The notes: generated by a model from the letters alone, not told the origin. A stretch of 64,000 nt of DNA from Kuafuiihalomonas sp039024635 (GCA_039024635.1 JBCCQA010000008.1:1-64000); one strand, 5' to 3'. Positions 17,001 to 24,358 are shown, counted from the first letter of the stretch. Numbers and translations are program-made.

Positions 17001-17407
17001 GGCGTGGGGCTCATTGGGTCCGTCACGTCGAGAAGCAAAATGTTGTCGGCCGCCGAATCTGGGTCGATCCGATCCTCGAAGATCACGGTGGGGTTGAGGA
17101 AGGTGGGCCAGCCGTTCTCGAAGCCAGCAAAGGCCAAGCAAGAGGCGGCGGTCACGCCTTCGCAGTCGGCCGGCGCGATCTCCTCGGGAGGGATGCTCCC
17201 GGTCATAGGGTCCTGAACGAGTCCCGTGGGTGTGGGCACGAGCTGGAGAACGGGAATGGGATTGGTTGGATCGAATTGAGCGCTGACGATCGCGCCCGGC
17301 GCGGGCGGATCCTCGAGGTCCAGGTCTTCGGCACAGCCGAATCCAAGGGCCCCACCCGTTAGGGCCAGGGCCAAAGCTCGATGCGTAGGGGGCAAGATTG
17401 TAGACAT
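14063..17407 (-). CDS. VolA-like surface lipase/lysophospholipase lipoprotein
   Basis: A 1114-aa lipoprotein. The ATG at 17407 has AGAGGA just upstream and gives MSTILPPTHRALALALTGG, then LGFGC, a good lipobox; the frame to 17443 is not needed. Residues about 30-400 and 420-560 look like bacterial Ig-like/SbsA-type segments found in VolA relatives. The hydrolase part has SVYLHGLNQQK and the nucleophile motif FGESLGGIIGSS with Ser888. A C-terminal CHGFLL is a candidate catalytic His. VolA of Vibrio cholerae cleaves lysophosphatidylcholine at the cell surface and is encoded beside a FadL homologue; the same linkage here supports that role, though this protein may have a different substrate. Confidence 0.75.
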   Translation of the reverse strand: MSTILPPTHRALALALTGGALGFGCAEDLDLEDPPAPGAIVSAQFDPTNPIPVLQLVPTPTGLVQDPMTGSIPPEEIAPADCEGVTAASCLAFAGFENGWPTFLNPTVIFEDRIDPDSAADNILLLDVTDPMSPTPLQFTVQQNNLTPPPTACEAEFGYEPTAADAFARNVELELIPAGGLQPGRRYVTIVSNGLEAVPADGQTENRPVEASDLFSLLVNGSGLSPSGEILNPPVFATSDGFEVVGLLRVSVEASINAALDQTGLTGAAREAAFEAQFQESAEGLFGLFQFFNALVPVAEGAADLLDATQGDGAGDGFRRRNLVFLNTWSTGVPSSGAPQTALFDPLAEDPVLPFPNNPLLTNEDGDDVLVDLPLDPGASGIEQALILGLSSVNGWSTTSPIVVPLSADIDPATAAGNVLVVPYDSATSMPLGPSHPIQVQSLGGSLLIVPLVPLQQDTFYAVGVRGGDDGIQTPMGETFGSEALFDILKSPMPVITGTTSASADPAVALAFQCNSLVSTGMPLSEAALVGTLLAVEDGMDGLGRSRFQPAFQVFEDAMFGIPRTEMAIAFPYKTQDVTAVNDAITGLVTAPEGTGAGYDDLFPGNADVEPAPLPGVPGGPSILTGQNAQGFICNALCATGILQLPYPDATGMPVSVTPGECAMNPAAAFAHPRCVLSTSNIDRVAHYDVQLYNLRTGNPLGVGGTFSQGTIASPGSERARAYVISGGAAPVGGRPISVYLHGLNQQKENGFLLANSFTGDANGGRAVVLVDFPFQGERASDLIDNATGEACGGGTIDPASVTCEPLPSDTCTNSGPVACDGVRDPSGTGYIGINLFAVRDNFRQSIVDAQTIIDHLRDDEFNGADPMGADAGLQSGANAEINIFGESLGGIIGSSVLAQDPSIGVGAFSVHGGPLTTVLTETVPAFSSALFAALADAGVCTLNTPGDPSSGCVQDAGFIQFLILAQTIGDPGDPLATTVALSTTDNILQQVAIPDPVVPNTSNFRLAAAYGFPFDPTMTPPVSGTEQLQIYDFSMTAGAMPGDGGGCHGFLLNPFVSGGTEVCGANLVDAICNTVGAQLQLSGFINSSGATVSAQQPAAIGPLDLMGGSLPCP

Positions 17408-17448
17408 GCAGTTCCTCTCGGCGCGGGCGAAGCGCCCCTTCATCGGGA

Positions 17449-17481
17449 CCTGGGCGTCACTTCGACGTCACAGGGCCCAGG
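17449..17481. repeat. 7-bp inverted repeat enclosing an 11-bp-spaced direct repeat
   Basis: CCTGGGC (17449-17455) and GCCCAGG (17475-17481) form a perfect inverted repeat. Inside it, CGTCAC occurs at 17455-17460 and again at 17466-17471, one helical turn apart. The element lies 42-74 bp upstream of the volA-like start, on the side where its promoter should be. It could be an operator or a leader hairpin; nothing else supports either reading. Confidence 0.4.
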
Positions 17482-17503
17482 GGCGCCCTCGACACGGGGC
17501 GGA

Positions 17504-17519
17504 TGTGACAGATTTCACC
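17504..17519. promoter_or_regulatory. CRP-like operator upstream of hemF
   Basis: TGTGACAGATTTCACC matches the CRP consensus TGTGA-N6-TCACA at 9 of 10 conserved positions, with exact N6 spacing. The centre is 17511.5. It lies between the divergent volA-like gene and hemF. With the -10-like TAAACA at 17541-17546 and a start about 7 nt beyond it, the centre falls near -41.5, the class II CRP activation position. No good -35 is present there, as expected for an activated promoter. Confidence 0.55.
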
Positions 17520-17540
17520 AAGTTTGGAAAGCGTGAGTCA

Positions 17541-17546
17541 TAAACA
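17541..17546 (+). promoter_or_regulatory. Probable -10 element of hemF
   Basis: TAAACA lies in a short AT-rich patch of an otherwise GC-rich region, 45 bp before the hemF ATG. The region at the -35 distance (about 17518-17523, CCAAGT) is poor, so the promoter probably depends on the CRP-like site just upstream. Confidence 0.4.
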
Positions 17547-17591
17547 ATCCTGAGCCCTCGGCGAGACGACGGTGCTAGGTCTGCAGCAAAG

Positions 17592-18512
17592 ATGAAGAGC
17601 AGCGAGCGCGGCGCCCGGGCCCACCAGATGTTCCTTGGTCATCAGGACCGAATCGTCGACGCCCTGCAGGCCTTGGATCCAAGCCATCCCTTTCGCGAAG
17701 ACAGCTGGGACCGTGAGGGCGGCGGAGGCGGGCGGAGCCGCGTCTTGGAGGGGGGCGACATTCTGGAGAAAGCCGGCGTGAACGTCTCCTGCGTGTTCGG
17801 AGAGCTGAGCGAGGCCTTCGCCGCCCAGCTGCCCGGCACGGGTCGGAGCTTCATGGCCACCGGCGTCAGCTTGGTCCTTCACCCCCGAAACCCCCATGCG
17901 CCTACGGTCCATGCCAACTTCCGCTATCTGGAGAAGGGCGAGGATGCGGCGTGGTTCGGGGGCGGCGGAGATCTCACGCCGTGGATTCTCTATGAAGAAG
18001 ATGCGCGGCACTTTCATGATGTGTGGCGCCAGGCGTGCGGGCGACATGCGGTGGCGGACCACACCGCCTTCAAGGCGGCGTGCGATCGCTACTTTCACAT
18101 TCCTCATCGAGGTGAAGCGCGAGGGATAGGCGGCATCTTCTTCGACTACATGGGGCTCGAGCCCCCCAAGGGGATCTCGGCGGACCTGGCCGAAGCGGAG
18201 CGCTTCGTCGATGACGCGGCTGGATGCTTCTTGGGCGCTTACCTTCCGGTCTTGGAGAAGAGGAAGGACGCGTCCTTCACCGAAGAAGAGCGGGATTGGC
18301 AGCTGGTTCGTCGCTCCCGCTACGTGGAGTTCAACCTGGTCTACGACCGAGGAACGGTGTTCGGACTCAAGACCGGTGGTCGAACCGAGTCGATCCTGAT
18401 GTCGCTGCCCAACGAGGTCCGCTGGCGCTACGACATGTCGCCTCGACCCGACTCCTACCAATCGAGGCTAGTCGAAGTGCTCCGCGAGCCCGTCGACTGG
18501 TTGGACCGCTGA
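17592..18512 (+). CDS. hemF: Oxygen-dependent coproporphyrinogen-III oxidase
   Basis: A 306-aa protein, full length for HemF. It uses O2 to decarboxylate two propionates of coproporphyrinogen III to give protoporphyrinogen IX in haem synthesis, in the cytosol. Family blocks are present: VSLVLHPRNPHAPTVHANFR (about 97-116), WFGGGGDLTPWILYEEDARH (about 125-145), GIGGIFFDYM and RYVEFNLVYDRGTVFGL. The ribosome site is weak (GCAAAG before the ATG). A CRP-like operator and a -10-like box lie upstream. Its stop directly abuts the stop of the convergent DUF3108 gene. Confidence 0.95.
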   Translation: MKSSERGARAHQMFLGHQDRIVDALQALDPSHPFREDSWDREGGGGGRSRVLEGGDILEKAGVNVSCVFGELSEAFAAQLPGTGRSFMATGVSLVLHPRNPHAPTVHANFRYLEKGEDAAWFGGGGDLTPWILYEEDARHFHDVWRQACGRHAVADHTAFKAACDRYFHIPHRGEARGIGGIFFDYMGLEPPKGISADLAEAERFVDDAAGCFLGAYLPVLEKRKDASFTEEERDWQLVRRSRYVEFNLVYDRGTVFGLKTGGRTESILMSLPNEVRWRYDMSPRPDSYQSRLVEVLREPVDWLDR

Positions 18513-19406
18513 TCATCCTTCTTCCGACCAGCGCTTGGTCGATTTGAAGCTCCAGTGCTCCAAGTGGCCTTCGGCCGCGACCCCGTCGAGCATGAACACG
18601 AACTTGAGCGGGGTCTGCCATTCGTCGGCCGAAACGTAGACGGTAAAGTCGTAACTCGGCGGGTTTCGTCGCCGCAGGCCGGGCGTCGGCTTGCGGACGA
18701 AGTGAAGATCCACGCGATGGGCCTTTCTCTTTCCGGCCGCGGTGCGAACGGTGCTGATGGGTCTCACGCGTCCCGTCATCCGCCAGAGGCGCCGAGCGCT
18801 GAACACGTCCTGACAGGCGACCGACCCTGCATTCATCTCTAGGATCCGGGCCCAAAACATGAGGGCCAAAATGTCAGTGGCGGCATGGTCGGTGGCGTAG
18901 TGGCGTTCGAGCTCTCGGCCCATGGTGCGGAACTCGGCATCGATCCTACGGCGATCCTCGGAAAAGTCGACCCGCTCCCATCGAGGGTCCTCGCCATAGG
19001 TTACCTCGGTCCGCAGGGCGACCGGTCGAAAGGGCGCCTCTTCGATCATGGTCATGTAGCGTCCCTTGAAGGGCTTGAAGCTTGCCACGAGGGCGTTCGT
19101 TCGCGCCCGACCGAAAATCGGGAGGACCTGACGTCCTTCGACGATCCGGTGCTCGCCCACCTTGGTTTCGAACTTGCCGACGTAGGCCCCGGCGAAGGTC
19201 AGCCGGTAGCCCAGCTCCTCGCCGACGGGGAAGGGCAGGGACACGGTTCGCCGACCCAACACGTCTAGACCCTCGCAGGGCGCCCTTCGTGAAAGGGCTT
19301 CATTTTGGGGCGCCGAGCGTCCACCTTCCCCCGGGTTGGCGACGGTCATCAGAACGAGAAGCGCGAGCATCATCCTTTTGGACGCGTCGGCGCCGCTTTT
19401 CTTCAT
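18513..19406 (-). CDS. DUF3108-family secreted protein
   Basis: A 297-aa protein from the ATG at 19406; a GTG at 19412 would add two residues. The N-terminal stretch after KKSGADASKR (MMLALLVLMTVANPGEG) is a signal peptide. The mature part has the DUF3108 pattern: LPFPVGEELGYRLTFAGAYV, a KPFKGRYMTMIEE strand, a LALMFWARI helix and the C-terminal VYVSADEWQTPLKFVF. The family is predicted periplasmic with unknown function. The gap to the divergent CPBP gene is only about 24 bp, so promoters must lie inside the neighbouring coding sequences. Confidence 0.82.
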   Translation of the reverse strand: MKKSGADASKRMMLALLVLMTVANPGEGGRSAPQNEALSRRAPCEGLDVLGRRTVSLPFPVGEELGYRLTFAGAYVGKFETKVGEHRIVEGRQVLPIFGRARTNALVASFKPFKGRYMTMIEEAPFRPVALRTEVTYGEDPRWERVDFSEDRRRIDAEFRTMGRELERHYATDHAATDILALMFWARILEMNAGSVACQDVFSARRLWRMTGRVRPISTVRTAAGKRKAHRVDLHFVRKPTPGLRRRNPPSYDFTVYVSADEWQTPLKFVFMLDGVAAEGHLEHWSFKSTKRWSEEG

Positions 19407-19430
19407 TCGCACCCCGAGGCTTGGTGCGAC

Positions 19431-20111
19431 GTGAGCGCGCTCGCACCCAGGGTTCGCGCGCGGATCCGCCGGGAGGCTTGGCTGGCCGGCTTCGGGATCC
19501 TGGGCGCCCTCTGGCTCGCCAAAGAGTGGGCCGGAGCTCTGCCGGGCGCCAGCTTGATACTCACCCTGGTCGTGGGCCTTCAGCTCTACGGGCCCATCGC
19601 GCGCATCGGTCGCGATGGCGTCAGCTGGGAGAGCTTGGGTCTTCGTCGAGACCGCTGGGCGTCGGATGTCTCGAGCCTCGGATTGATCTGTCTACTGACC
19701 TTTCCCCCTTATGTGTTGGGCTTTCACCTTTGGAAGAGTGAGCTCTTGGGCCTCGCCTTCGTGTTTCGCGTTCCTCGAGACTTCCTGTGGACCTTTCTGA
19801 GCCAAACCTTGGTGCTGGCCCTGGCGGAGGAGGTCTTCTTCCGAGGCTATCTGCAGGAACGCTTCGATCGCGTCTATCCGCCCCGGATCCGCTTTTGGGG
19901 CGCTCAACTCGGCTGGGGCCTAGTCATCTCCAGCGTCTTCTTCGCGTTGGCCCATTTCGTTGGCGAATGGAACCCGACCCGACTTGCGCCCTTCTTCCCG
20001 AGCTTTGCCTTCGGATTTCTGAGGGCCCGTACGGGCAGCATCGTCGCGGCCACGTCTTATCACGCCCTTTGCAACGCCCTCGCCGACCTGATGTTCGCTT
20101 GCTATCGATGA
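19431..20111 (+). CDS. CPBP family intramembrane metalloprotease
   Basis: A 226-aa membrane protein starting at the GTG at 19431; the longer frame runs antisense through the DUF3108 gene. About six hydrophobic segments are visible. Family motifs are AEEVFFRGYLQERF (the EExxxR motif, about 136-148), LAHFVGEW and SYHALCNALAD. CPBP (CAAX/Abi) proteases cleave membrane-linked substrates; some in Myxococcota act as myxosortases on MYXO-CTERM proteins. I see no such C-terminal signal in this window, so the substrate is open. It overlaps the convergent CAP gene by 10 nt. Confidence 0.82.
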   Translation: MSALAPRVRARIRREAWLAGFGILGALWLAKEWAGALPGASLILTLVVGLQLYGPIARIGRDGVSWESLGLRRDRWASDVSSLGLICLLTFPPYVLGFHLWKSELLGLAFVFRVPRDFLWTFLSQTLVLALAEEVFFRGYLQERFDRVYPPRIRFWGAQLGWGLVISSVFFALAHFVGEWNPTRLAPFFPSFAFGFLRARTGSIVAATSYHALCNALADLMFACYR

Positions 20112-21118
20112 CCGAACATCTGGACGAGGCATAGCTGACCGTCGGCCTCGGCCTGGCCGAAACCGAAGGAGCGCACACGCGGGTCGACCAGCGTTGCGTG
20201 GTGCGTGGGACTGAGCAGGAGATTGCCGAAGGCCCGACTCAGATCCCGAGCCACGGCCACGTTCTCGGCCACGGGACCGCTCCAACCCGCCTCTCGGGCG
20301 CGAGCCCTGGGGCGGCGGCCTTGATCATCGAGGTGTTCGGCCCGTCCTCGCCGGCAGATGTAGTCGGCGTGGGCTTGGGCCGCCCGAGTGAGTGTGGGGT
20401 TCTCTTGACCGGCGGGCAGGCCTCGAACACGTCGGAGGGCCGTCCATGCCGACTCCGCCTCGGTCGCTTCGGGTGTGGAAGGCTCCAGACCAGGTCGAAC
20501 CCACAAGCCGACCACGATGGGGCCGGTCTCGGTGTCGGCCAAGAGCTCGACGACGTCGGCCGAAGACAGCCGGAGCTGGAGTTGACCTCGCCAGGCCCGC
20601 TCCTGGGCGCGGTCGCAGATCAGTTCGGAAGAGCAACCCTGAAGCCAGGCCAGCCGTCCCGATGAAGTCGGGCCGCTAGACCGGCCCGCGACCTCGAAGC
20701 CCTTCCGCCACCGGGCGGCGCTCCAGTCGATGACGCGGCGGCTGTATAGGATGGTCGCCGCCCAGCGGCCTTCGCCGCGCGCCCACCCTGCGCCTACGTG
20801 CGTGGCCCCGAAAGCGGCGGGAGGACAGCGACCCGCTGCCGCCTCGACGAGCTTCCGACGGTCGGGCCCGAGGCTCGCGACCGGCAGAACAGCCGAATCC
20901 CCCAAACCTACGGCCCGAACCGAGGCCTCGGGCGCGTCGAGGCGGCCCGCCAGAAGAGCTGCCCCATGGCGGGCGGCGGCGGCAGAAAGTGCAGGGTCAA
21001 CCGGCAGTTCCAAGGCACAGGCCCTGGCGGTCTGCAGCGCCAGGCCATTTCCGGTCTCGGGAAGCGCATCCCTCTCGACTCCAGCGACGAAGGCTAGGGT
21101 GAGCGCCCATACGGTCAC
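20102..21118 (-). CDS. CAP (SCP/PR1) domain protein
   Basis: A 338-aa protein if it starts at the GTG at 21118, followed by the signal-like TVWALTLAFVAGVE. The open frame continues to a GTG at 21253, whose extra residues do not look like a signal. The C-terminal CAP domain (about 220-338) has AQAHADYICRRGRAEH, PVAENVAVARDL, LLLSPTHHATLVDP and VRSFGFGQ. The N-terminal half looks like a diverged related module ending in a WAATILYSRRV strand. CAP proteins are extracytoplasmic and often bind lipid or peptides; the role here is unknown. Confidence 0.78.
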   Translation of the reverse strand: MTVWALTLAFVAGVERDALPETGNGLALQTARACALELPVDPALSAAAARHGAALLAGRLDAPEASVRAVGLGDSAVLPVASLGPDRRKLVEAAAGRCPPAAFGATHVGAGWARGEGRWAATILYSRRVIDWSAARWRKGFEVAGRSSGPTSSGRLAWLQGCSSELICDRAQERAWRGQLQLRLSSADVVELLADTETGPIVVGLWVRPGLEPSTPEATEAESAWTALRRVRGLPAGQENPTLTRAAQAHADYICRRGRAEHLDDQGRRPRARAREAGWSGPVAENVAVARDLSRAFGNLLLSPTHHATLVDPRVRSFGFGQAEADGQLCLVQMFGHR

Positions 21119-21213
21119 GAGAGAAATGAAACTCTGGCCGGGTCCCGCGCGTCTAGAGAGCAGAAGGATGATCGAAGGTTCAGCGGGACAAAGGGGCACG
21201 GCCCCGGGTCGAA

Positions 21214-21241
21214 TTGACCCTCGCCAAGGGGTGCCTAGCTT
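21214..21241 (+). promoter_or_regulatory. Putative promoter of the ECF sigma gene
   Basis: TTGACC (21214-21219), 16 bp, then TAGCTT (21236-21241), about 98 bp before the sigma factor ATG. It resembles a housekeeping promoter and matches the TTGAC-N16-18-TAG pattern seen at three other sites in the window. Confidence 0.38.
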
Positions 21242-21338
21242 CGGGGCAAGCACCCCAGCTAGCCCTCGCAGTTGGTACGGGATTCGCAGTCATTTCGGGG
21301 CAGACGGCTGAAAGGCAGCGGAAAGCAGGGTATTCAGG

Positions 21339-21995
21339 ATGTTCGGATTCAGAAAGTCGAAGGGGAACGGTCGGGACGAGTTCGAGGCGTTAGCTCTCGA
21401 ACACATGGATGCGCTCTACGGCGCAGCCTTGCGCCTGACCCGAAGCGCGAAAGATGCAGAGGACCTGGTGCAGGACACCTACCTCAAGGCCTTTCGGTTC
21501 TTTGATAGCTTCGAGCGGGGAACGAACATCAAAGCCTGGCTGTTCAAGATCCAGACAAACACCTTCATCAACAAGTACCGGCGCAAGGTGAAGGAGCGCG
21601 AAGTGGCCGAAGCCCCGGCCGAGGAGCTGCTCCTGGACCGATTCGTATCCACTGAGGCTTACGTGGCGATGAAGGAGCCCGAGGCCGACTTCTTTGGAAA
21701 GCTCCTGTCCGACGAGGTCATCGAGGCCCTCGAGCAGGTGCCGGTCGACTTCCGAATGGTCGTCATCTTAGCCGACATTCAGGGTTTTTCGTATAAAGAG
21801 ATCGCGGAGATCGTGGATTGCCCAGTGGGTACGGTGATGAGCCGCCTCTTCCGGGGACGGCGGGTTCTTCAAAAGGCGCTCTTCGACTACGCCGTCCAAG
21901 AGGGAATCCTCAGGGTCGGTGACGACGAATCGGGCGCACCGATCAGCCTCGAAGCCTATCGCGCCCAGAAGAAGGCCACCAAAGCCTCGGGTTGA
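21339..21995 (+). CDS. ECF-type RNA polymerase sigma factor
   Basis: A 218-aa protein. Sigma region 2 (about 14-80) has HMDALYGAALRLTRSAKDAE and DLVQDTYLKAFRFF. Region 4 (about 125-185) has VIEALEQVPVDFRMVVILAD, GFSYKEIAEI and the recognition helix CPVGTVMSRLFRGRRVLQ. There is no region 3, as expected for extracytoplasmic-function sigma factors. The C-terminal tail of about 30 residues is extra. The gene 119 bp downstream encodes a membrane protein with anti-sigma features, so the two probably form a sigma/anti-sigma pair. The signal sensed is unknown. Confidence 0.92.
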   Translation: MFGFRKSKGNGRDEFEALALEHMDALYGAALRLTRSAKDAEDLVQDTYLKAFRFFDSFERGTNIKAWLFKIQTNTFINKYRRKVKEREVAEAPAEELLLDRFVSTEAYVAMKEPEADFFGKLLSDEVIEALEQVPVDFRMVVILADIQGFSYKEIAEIVDCPVGTVMSRLFRGRRVLQKALFDYAVQEGILRVGDDESGAPISLEAYRAQKKATKASG

Positions 21996-22114
21996 CCAGC
22001 AGGGCTTCCCACCCAAACTCCGCCCAGGACTTGCGATGCAGGTTCGAAAAGGGCCCTATTCCAGCGCCGGAGCCCGGAAGACTTGGACCGAGTCGCGGGT
22101 TCAGGCAGCGGAAC

Positions 22115-22882
22115 ATGGACGGTCGAGAACTGGAACGTCTCGTCGAACTGAGCATCGACGGCGAATTGGATCCCGCCGACGAAGCCACATTGTCGAGGGA
22201 GCTGGAGGCTCCTGACGCCCGCGCCCGCTTCGAGCGGGAGCGAAGCTTCCACGATCAACTCAGACTCAAGCTTCAGGTGGACTCTTGCGCGAGTCCCCAG
22301 GACCTCCGCGCTCGGGTGGTGCACAGCCTGCGATCGGAAGAGCAGTCTCGAGCGGCCGGTCCATGGGGACGGGCAACGGCCGGCACTTTGGCCGTCGCCA
22401 CCCTGGTTGTGGGCAGCATCGCGATCTCCGAGCGAAAGCTCGACCCCGAGGAAGTCGTCGCGAAGCACATTCTCGACCTGCCCCCGACCCACCGGGTCCA
22501 CGGTGACTCGGAAGAGATTCGCCGGCTCTTCGCCGAGAGCCTGGACTTTCCCCTCGAAGTTCCCCGGCTGTCCGCACAAGATCCAAACGTTCGCTTCGTT
22601 GGGGCTCGGGTCGACGAAGTGGAGAATCACGATGCGGCCTATCTCATCTACGACCACCGAGGATCTCGGGTTTCGGTCTTCGTGTACGGGGGTGAAGGAG
22701 AGCTGAGCCTACCGTCGCCCGAGGTGCGCACCAGAGTCGACGGACTGGAGGTCGAAGGGGGACGGCATCGCAACGTGAACTTCGTAGAATTTCGTTCTAC
22801 CAGCGGCCTCCAGATCGTGATGGTCAGCCAAATCGACATCGAGACCCTGCTCGACATGGTCGAAGCCTTCTCCAAGAGCTGA
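22115..22882 (+). CDS. Probable membrane anti-sigma factor
   Basis: A 255-aa protein from the ATG at 22115; the frame upstream to 21992 lacks support. The cytoplasmic part (1-85) begins with an anti-sigma-like helix set (LVELSIDGELDPADEATLSR) but lacks the HxxxCxxC zinc motif of ZAS domains. One transmembrane segment follows (TAGTLAVATLVVGSIAI, about 89-105), then a periplasmic domain of 150 residues with SRVSVFVYGGEGELSL. Position directly after an ECF sigma gene and the topology support the call. No periplasmic sensor family is recognised. Confidence 0.75.
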   Translation: MDGRELERLVELSIDGELDPADEATLSRELEAPDARARFERERSFHDQLRLKLQVDSCASPQDLRARVVHSLRSEEQSRAAGPWGRATAGTLAVATLVVGSIAISERKLDPEEVVAKHILDLPPTHRVHGDSEEIRRLFAESLDFPLEVPRLSAQDPNVRFVGARVDEVENHDAAYLIYDHRGSRVSVFVYGGEGELSLPSPEVRTRVDGLEVEGGRHRNVNFVEFRSTSGLQIVMVSQIDIETLLDMVEAFSKS

Positions 22883-22892
22883 GCGCGCTTCT

Positions 22893-22921
22893 TTGACAGC
22901 CCATCAGGGCGGCCTTAGCGT
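22893..22921 (+). promoter_or_regulatory. Putative promoter just before the FrzS-like gene
   Basis: A perfect TTGACA (22893-22898) is followed after 17 bp by TAGCGT (22916-22921). The ATG is only 9 bp past the -10-like box, so a transcript would be nearly leaderless. That makes the site less certain. Confidence 0.3.
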
Positions 22922-22930
22922 TGAGCCCGG

Positions 22931-24358
22931 ATGGCCAAAGACGTTCTGATCATCGACGCCGACGGAGGAGCTACGGTCGTCGAAGCCCTCCAGAGTCGAG
23001 GCCTTTCGGCTCGCGTCACTGATGACGGCAAGAGAGGTCTGGAGCTCGCCCAGGAGCGACGACCCGACGCCATCGTGCTCTGTGCGGAGCTTCCAACCAT
23101 GAGCGGCTACTCCATCTGCGCCAAGCTGCGGAAGGACCCCGTTCTTCGAGACATTCCGCTCTTGTTCACGAGCTCCGAGGCGACCGAGTCGACCTTCGAA
23201 CACCACAAGAAGCTCAAGGTTCGAGCCGACGAGTACCTGAGTAAGCCCTTCGACATCGGCCACTTCATGGAGGTGCTCGGAAAACACGTGCTGCTCGACG
23301 ACGTCGAAGTGGAAGAAGAGATAGCGCTCTCGGAGGAGTTCTCCATCGAGGAGGCTGAGACGGCGCACGACGCGGGCTTCGACGTCGACGCCGCCATCGC
23401 CGACGCGGCCGCGTCCCTCGACGACGCCATGGAGGCGATTTCCGAAGCCCCCGAAGACGTCGACCTTCCGGAAGAGCACACACAAGACGAGTCGATCGCG
23501 CCGGCCACCCGGTTCAGCTCCTTGCCCGACGCCCGTGGAGCATCAGGGTCGCCGCCGCCTCCATCGCCTGACGACGAGAGCTCTCGGCTTCGGGCCACCA
23601 TTCTCCGTCTGGAGGAAGAGCTGGAGACCCTGCGGGCTCGGCCCGCACCTTCCCAGATCCCGGGTGGCACCCGAGACGCGCTGGCCCTGAAGAAGGAGCT
23701 GAACGCCAAGGACCGCGAGCTCTTCGACTTGAGGAGCCAGCTCAACGAAAAGGACGGTTCCATCCTGGAGCTGCGGGACAAAGAGACCGACCTAGAAGGG
23801 CAGGTGGTCCAGCTCGAGGACGAGCGAAACGAACTGGACCAACGAGTACAGACCACCAGACGACAGCTGGAGGAGACCTCCCATCAGAGGGACGAGGCCC
23901 AAAGCCAAGCCAGTCAGGCACGTAAGGCCCAAGAGGAGGCGGCTGCGCAGCACGGCGTACTCGTTCAGCAGCTGGAGTCGGCCCGTGGGCAGAAGACCCA
24001 GCTCCAGGAGCGAGCCGAGCGCCTCGAGAACGAGAAGTCTGCGGCGGAAGCGGAGGCCCAGCAGCTCAGGCTTCAGGTGGAAGACCTCAAGACCACCATG
24101 GAGCGCGCGAATGGACGTATCGACGACCTCGAACATCGCCGAGATGCGCTGATCGCCGAACGCGACGAGCTCCAAGAGCGATTGAGCAGCGCCCAGAACG
24201 ACGTCCACACCGCCGAGGGCAAACGCCGAAAGCTGGAGGAGAGCACCAAGAAGGCTCGTCAGGCCCTAGACATCGCCCATAGGATGCTGGCCGAGCTGGA
24301 CGAGAACGAGGAAACCCGCCGCGAGCAAAGCGCAGAGCCGCCGTCCCTGTCCCCCTGA
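22931..24358 (+). CDS. FrzS-like pseudo-receiver / coiled-coil protein
   Basis: A 475-aa protein. The N-terminal receiver fold (1-122) closely follows Myxococcus FrzS, for example GYSICAKLRKDPVLRDIPLL and LKVRADEYLSKPFDIGHF. Cys51 (IVLCAELP) stands at the normal phospho-Asp position, so phosphorylation is unlikely, as in FrzS. An acidic Pro/Ala-rich linker (about 130-215) leads to a long coiled coil (about 215-460) with heptad-like Leu/Glu/Arg. FrzS is a pole-to-pole moving protein needed for type IV pilus motility. Whether this protein works in motility is inferred; no pilus or Frz genes lie nearby. Confidence 0.75.
   Translation: MAKDVLIIDADGGATVVEALQSRGLSARVTDDGKRGLELAQERRPDAIVLCAELPTMSGYSICAKLRKDPVLRDIPLLFTSSEATESTFEHHKKLKVRADEYLSKPFDIGHFMEVLGKHVLLDDVEVEEEIALSEEFSIEEAETAHDAGFDVDAAIADAAASLDDAMEAISEAPEDVDLPEEHTQDESIAPATRFSSLPDARGASGSPPPPSPDDESSRLRATILRLEEELETLRARPAPSQIPGGTRDALALKKELNAKDRELFDLRSQLNEKDGSILELRDKETDLEGQVVQLEDERNELDQRVQTTRRQLEETSHQRDEAQSQASQARKAQEEAAAQHGVLVQQLESARGQKTQLQERAERLENEKSAAEAEAQQLRLQVEDLKTTMERANGRIDDLEHRRDALIAERDELQERLSSAQNDVHTAEGKRRKLEESTKKARQALDIAHRMLAELDENEETRREQSAEPPSLSP

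Noticed and set aside
15347..17362. A 671-codon top-strand frame
   Set aside because: It is antisense to the VolA-like lipase gene, has no recognisable domain and reflects GC-rich codon bias.
19431..20111. Naming the CPBP protease as a myxosortase
   Set aside because: The family is right but no MYXO-CTERM-type protein is encoded in the window and subfamily residues cannot be judged by eye.
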